Source of the DNA: Chitinophagaceae bacterium
Lineage (GTDB): Bacteria > Bacteroidota > Bacteroidia > Chitinophagales > Chitinophagaceae
DNA length: 64,000 nt
Assembly (NCBI GenBank): GCA_019638615.1
Contig: JAHBTL010000034.1
Location: forward strand, 1-64,000
Reading direction: 5' to 3'
The first letter of the stretch is position 1, and the number at the start of each line of letters is the position of its first letter. The translations under genes and the position numbers were made by a program. The notes beneath the pieces were generated by a model. That model saw nothing but the letters and a program-made list of their open reading frames with translations. It had not been told where the DNA came from and searched no databases. Of this stretch, positions 61,351-64,000 are shown piece by piece.

Positions 61351-62076
61351 ATGTTCCTTCATATACAAAAAAATGCAGAAGCTGTCAGTCTTGAACTGGC
61401 TGAATGGATAACGTCAGTCATCGAATCCACTTTAAAAAAGCAGGAAAGATTTACGCTTGTCTTAACAGGGGGAAATTCACCAAAGCGTTTATATGAGTTG
61501 CTTGCAGCGGCGCCTTATAAAGATCGTATTGACTGGAGCCGGCTACATATATTCTGGGGAGATGAGCGGGCTGTTCCATTTGAAGACGAACGCAACAACG
61601 CAAAAATGACTTATGAGCATTTATTGAATAAAGTACCTGTAGTTCCCGAACAGGTACATGTTATGCGCACCGACGTGGAGCCGCATGAATCGGCTGCTGA
61701 ATATGAAAAAATACTCAGGGCTTATTTTGATAAGGAAGGGACCAGCTTCGACCTGGTTTTATCCGGCATGGGCGACGACGGGCATACATTGTCTTTGTTT
61801 CCCGGCACGCCTGTTGTTCATGAAAAAAAAGCATGGGTCACCTCTTTTTATCTTAAGCCACAACTCATGTTCCGCATTACGCTTACAGCCCCAGTTGTAA
61901 ACCGGGCAGCAAAAGTTGCTTTTCTTACTTTCGGTTCGGGCAAAGCAAAAGCATTAAAGGAAGTGCTGGAAGGCGAACCCAATGCAGACATGTATCCTTC
62001 CCAGATCATCCAACCCATATCTAAAGAATTACACTGGTTTGTAGATGAAGCGGCAGCGGAGCTATTGAGCAGGTAA
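61351..62076 (+). CDS. pgl: 6-phosphogluconolactonase
   Basis: A 241-residue protein of the DevB/Pgl type. Motifs are VLTGGNSPKRLYELLA, IFWGDERAVPFEDERNNAKM and VLSGMGDDGHTLSLFPGT. It hydrolyses 6-phosphogluconolactone to 6-phosphogluconate and completes the oxidative branch with zwf and gnd. The 173-nt gap from zwf contains word-like repeats (TTTGAAAA and CCTTACACC types), so it may be cotranscribed or have a separate promoter. Confidence 0.95.
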   Translation: MFLHIQKNAEAVSLELAEWITSVIESTLKKQERFTLVLTGGNSPKRLYELLAAAPYKDRIDWSRLHIFWGDERAVPFEDERNNAKMTYEHLLNKVPVVPEQVHVMRTDVEPHESAAEYEKILRAYFDKEGTSFDLVLSGMGDDGHTLSLFPGTPVVHEKKAWVTSFYLKPQLMFRITLTAPVVNRAAKVAFLTFGSGKAKALKEVLEGEPNADMYPSQIIQPISKELHWFVDEAAAELLSR

Positions 62077-62521
62077 AGGTCAGCGGTCAGCCATCTGCTT
62101 TCAGAGCGCGCCGTAAATTGCGGACCAGTATTGTCCGGTAAAATAATAAAAGGAAGTCGGCATCGGAAAAATGGCGTTAAGAAAATTGGCTTGGACGGCG
62201 TTAAAAGAAAAACATCATATGCCACTGTTAGGAAGTGCAATTAGCTCGGAAGTCGCACCACTACTGGGTTTGATTTGCTGCTGGAACTTGTTTTTCTTAG
62301 CCGGGAAAGACAATTTTTAGCCATTTTACCGAAGCCTTGATTTTTTGCTCCACTTTTTTATCAAGAAAAAAGTGGAATACCCAATGGCAAGTAGTTTATG
62401 CCGTAAGCTTTAATGAAATTCGGTACAGCATGGGCTTTGATCATTTCGGTTAACATTTTAACCGGGTAGCAATGATTGCGGGCGTAATTGTGTATTCCTC
62501 CTGGCAGCTGGATTTAACAAA
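62077..62521. other. gap with a dispersed hairpin element
   Basis: No gene is seen in this stretch. A repeat-like element at 62332-62378 contains two overlapping inverted repeats: CTTGAT with ATCAAG, and TCCACTTTTTT with AAAAAAGTGGA. Only one of the two hairpins can form at a time. The start of the gap has GTCAGCGGTCAGCC-type words. Confidence 0.5.
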
Positions 62522-62550
62522 AGCCGCCCCGGTCAAACCGGAACGGCTTC
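62522..62550 (-). terminator. terminator of the Bax-inhibitor-like gene
   Basis: Paired arms AAGCCG/CGGCTT (outer) and CCGGT/ACCGG (inner) form a hairpin 19 nt downstream of the stop, with TTTTGTT on the minus-strand side. Confidence 0.6.
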
Positions 62551-62568
62551 TATTCTAAAAGGATTTTT

Positions 62569-63324
62569 TTATTTTCTGCTGTTCAATTTAGCCAGTAATC
62601 GCAATATTTCAAGATACAGCCAAACAATGGTAACCAGCAAACCGAAAGCGCCATACCATTCCATATATTTGGGCGCGCCGGCATCGGAACCTTTTTCTAT
62701 CATGTCAAAGTCAAGGATCAGGTTCAACGCAGCAATGCCTACCACAATCAGCGAAAAAATGATACCGAAAGTAGATCCCTGGTGTACAAAAGGAATATTG
62801 ATATTAAAAAAGCGCAATACGATGGTGATCAGGTAAAAGATCGCAATGCCCGCAGTAGCCGTAATAATTACCGATTTAAAGGTTTCCGTAGCGCGTATAA
62901 TGCGCATATTGTATAATATGAACATAGCAATAGCTACACCAAAAGTCAACCCTACTGCCTGTATTATAATGAAAGGGGCCTTTTCGGCAAAAGCGAAATT
63001 GTAATAAGCAGAAATAGCGCCAACAAACAATCCTTCCAGCAAAGCATATGCAGGAGACAGATACCCTGCCCATGTTTTTTTGAATATGATCACCATGGCT
63101 ACGATCAGCCCGCCAATAGCGCCGGTCCACATATAAGGAGATACATCCACACCCTTATAAAAACTATACCACGAAAAGAAAGCCGAGGCCATTACCATCA
63201 GGAACAGGAAGCCGAATTTATTCAGCGTTCCCCTTACGGTCATTACATGCTCACGGTCAGCCGTTACGGTAGATTGAAACATTTTTTCTGTAAGGGTAGG
63301 ATTTCCGGATTTAAATAATTCCAT
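62569..63324 (-). CDS. Bax inhibitor-1/YccA-family membrane protein
   Basis: A 251-residue protein with seven predicted membrane helices after a short N-terminal cytosolic part. Bacterial BI-1 features are AYALLEGLFVGAISAYYN in the middle, and the late Asp-containing helix LNLILDFDMIEKGSDAGAPK followed by MEWYGAFGLLVTIVWLYLEI. Members conduct calcium or protons, or affect membrane protease FtsH, depending on species. A TACCTTTA box at 63344-63351 (minus strand) provides a nearby promoter. It is divergent from korA. Confidence 0.92.
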   Translation of the reverse strand: MELFKSGNPTLTEKMFQSTVTADREHVMTVRGTLNKFGFLFLMVMASAFFSWYSFYKGVDVSPYMWTGAIGGLIVAMVIIFKKTWAGYLSPAYALLEGLFVGAISAYYNFAFAEKAPFIIIQAVGLTFGVAIAMFILYNMRIIRATETFKSVIITATAGIAIFYLITIVLRFFNINIPFVHQGSTFGIIFSLIVVGIAALNLILDFDMIEKGSDAGAPKYMEWYGAFGLLVTIVWLYLEILRLLAKLNSRK

Positions 63325-63547
63325 AGTTGATATTTTTAAGGCTTAAAGGTAGCTAATTTTTACCGGCAGAATAGCGTGAGCAACGTTAATTTTCATTCGT
63401 ATATTTTTAGTTTTTATATTGTTGCCGGATGTAACTCCGCATATACATTCCCTTGTGTGAGAAAAATTTATCATGCTCCGTTTCATGTGATAACCCGCCA
63501 TCAGAACATCCTGGCATTCAATTTTCAATTGTACGGGGATGTTGTCC

Positions 63548-63555
63548 TACATTTG
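63548..63555 (+). promoter_or_regulatory. -7 promoter element of korA
   Basis: TACATTTG, the same octamer that precedes korB and the histidine kinase gene. A TTG lies 16 nt upstream (63529-63531) and the ATG is 20 bases downstream. Confidence 0.55.
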
Positions 63556-63575
63556 CCGTTTTAATAGCAACAACG

Positions 63576-64000
63576 ATGGCTGCCCGTACAGAAGTTTTAC
63601 AGGAAGTAGTGATTAAATTCGCAGGCGACAGCGGGGATGGCATGCAGCTTACAGGCAGCCAGTTTACCAACAATACCGCGCTGCTTGGCAACGACCTGGC
63701 CACTTTCCCCGATTTTCCCGCTGAAATCCGCGCACCCCATGGCACTTTGCCGGGAGTAAGTGGTTACCAGTTGCGTTTTTCAAGCAATATGATATATACC
63801 CCCGGAGATGAGTGGGATGTACTGGTAGCCATGAACGCCGCAGCCCTTAAAGCGAACCTCAAAAACCTGAAAAAGGGAGGAAAGATCATTGTAAATACAG
63901 ACGGGTTCGATACCAAAAACCTCCGGCTGGCAAACTACCCCGAGGGCGTTAATCCACTGGAAGACAACAGCCTGGATAGTTACGAAGTGATTAAAATAGA
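63576..64000 (+). CDS. korA: 2-oxoacid:ferredoxin oxidoreductase, alpha subunit (partial)
   Basis: The first 141 codons of a gene cut off by the window end. The peptide has the gamma-domain start [20 protein letters not shown], then [20 protein letters not shown] and [20 protein letters not shown], typical of KorA proteins in which the gamma domain is fused to the alpha subunit. It pairs with a KorB-type beta subunit to oxidise 2-oxoglutarate or another 2-oxoacid with ferredoxin. korB is encoded about 58 kb upstream at 4326-5363 on the same strand. Whether a second korB follows korA lies outside the window. Confidence 0.9.
   Translation, partial: MAARTEVLQEVVIKFAGDSGDGMQLTGSQFTNNTALLGNDLATFPDFPAEIRAPHGTLPGVSGYQLRFSSNMIYTPGDEWDVLVAMNAAALKANLKNLKKGGKIIVNTDGFDTKNLRLANYPEGVNPLEDNSLDSYEVIKI

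Noticed and set aside
1-64000. tRNA, rRNA, tmRNA or complete insertion sequence
   Set aside because: I looked through the gaps by eye and saw no tRNA-like cloverleaf, rRNA segment or transposase gene; a covariance-model search would be needed to exclude small RNAs.

Overview
The window is chromosomal DNA from a member of the Bacteroidota, most likely the family Chitinophagaceae. The evidence is the recurring promoter element TAnnTTTG placed almost against start codons, weak or absent Shine-Dalgarno sequences, a UpxY-type NusG paralogue heading a polysaccharide operon, and small families typical of the phylum (DUF4834-like, MerC-like, RprX/Y-like two-component genes). The genus cannot be fixed from sequence reading alone. 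I see no rRNA, tRNA, CRISPR array, complete insertion sequence or phage.

Left flank (1-17043): mixed housekeeping and small accessory genes. These are an SRPBCC-fold protein, a DbpA-like RNA helicase, a GH125 alpha-mannosidase, the beta subunit of a 2-oxoacid:ferredoxin oxidoreductase (korB), a two-component pair, ruvB, a Fur-family regulator, a SCO1-type copper chaperone divergent from a MerC-like membrane protein, a Tat-exported Gfo/Idh/MocA protein, an RRM RNA-binding protein, a cytosolic DsbA-like protein, a lipoprotein, an EamA transporter and a GH25 muramidase. Several gaps carry dispersed word-like or hairpin repeats.

Centre (17063-56817): an A/T-rich capsule or exopolysaccharide locus of about 40 kb, entirely on the minus strand. 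It starts with a short operon (wbpD-like, wbpB-like and the C-terminal remnant of a wbpI-like epimerase). Next come a promoter, a leader of about 270 nt, a UpxY antiterminator, a Wza-like export lipoprotein and a Wzc-like tyrosine autokinase. The sugar genes include a Fuc4NAc set (WecE aminotransferase, PglD/NeuD-like acetyltransferase, WecF/GT56 transferase), a WbpG/HisH/HisF amidine-forming set, WecB, a plant-like GDP-mannose 3,5-epimerase next to an O-carbamoyltransferase, an AsnB-type amidotransferase, an ATP-grasp ligase, an FkbM methyltransferase and an acyltransferase. There are eight recognisable glycosyltransferases, one Wzx flippase and one Wzy-like polymerase. Unusual members are a 1076-aa heparinase-like putative lyase, a membrane-anchored transglutaminase-like protein and an HTTM protein with a degenerate thiol-oxidoreductase-like domain. 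The locus ends with a CpsB-type tyrosine phosphatase, the expected counterpart of the Wzc kinase. No polyprenyl-phosphate priming transferase is present.

Right flank (57009-64000): a holin-like membrane protein, two small genes, a complete oxidative pentose phosphate operon (gnd-zwf-pgl), a Bax-inhibitor-1-like protein, and the first 141 codons of korA, cut by the window edge. korA is thus about 58 kb from korB on the same strand.

The most notable points are the composite sugar repertoire of the polysaccharide locus (Fuc4NAc + acetamidino sugar + GME/carbamoyl sugar), the HisF paralogue that has lost catalytic Asp11, the wbpI remnant, the separated kor genes and the near-leaderless promoters. 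All functional calls are from motif and family recognition by eye; no database search was run.
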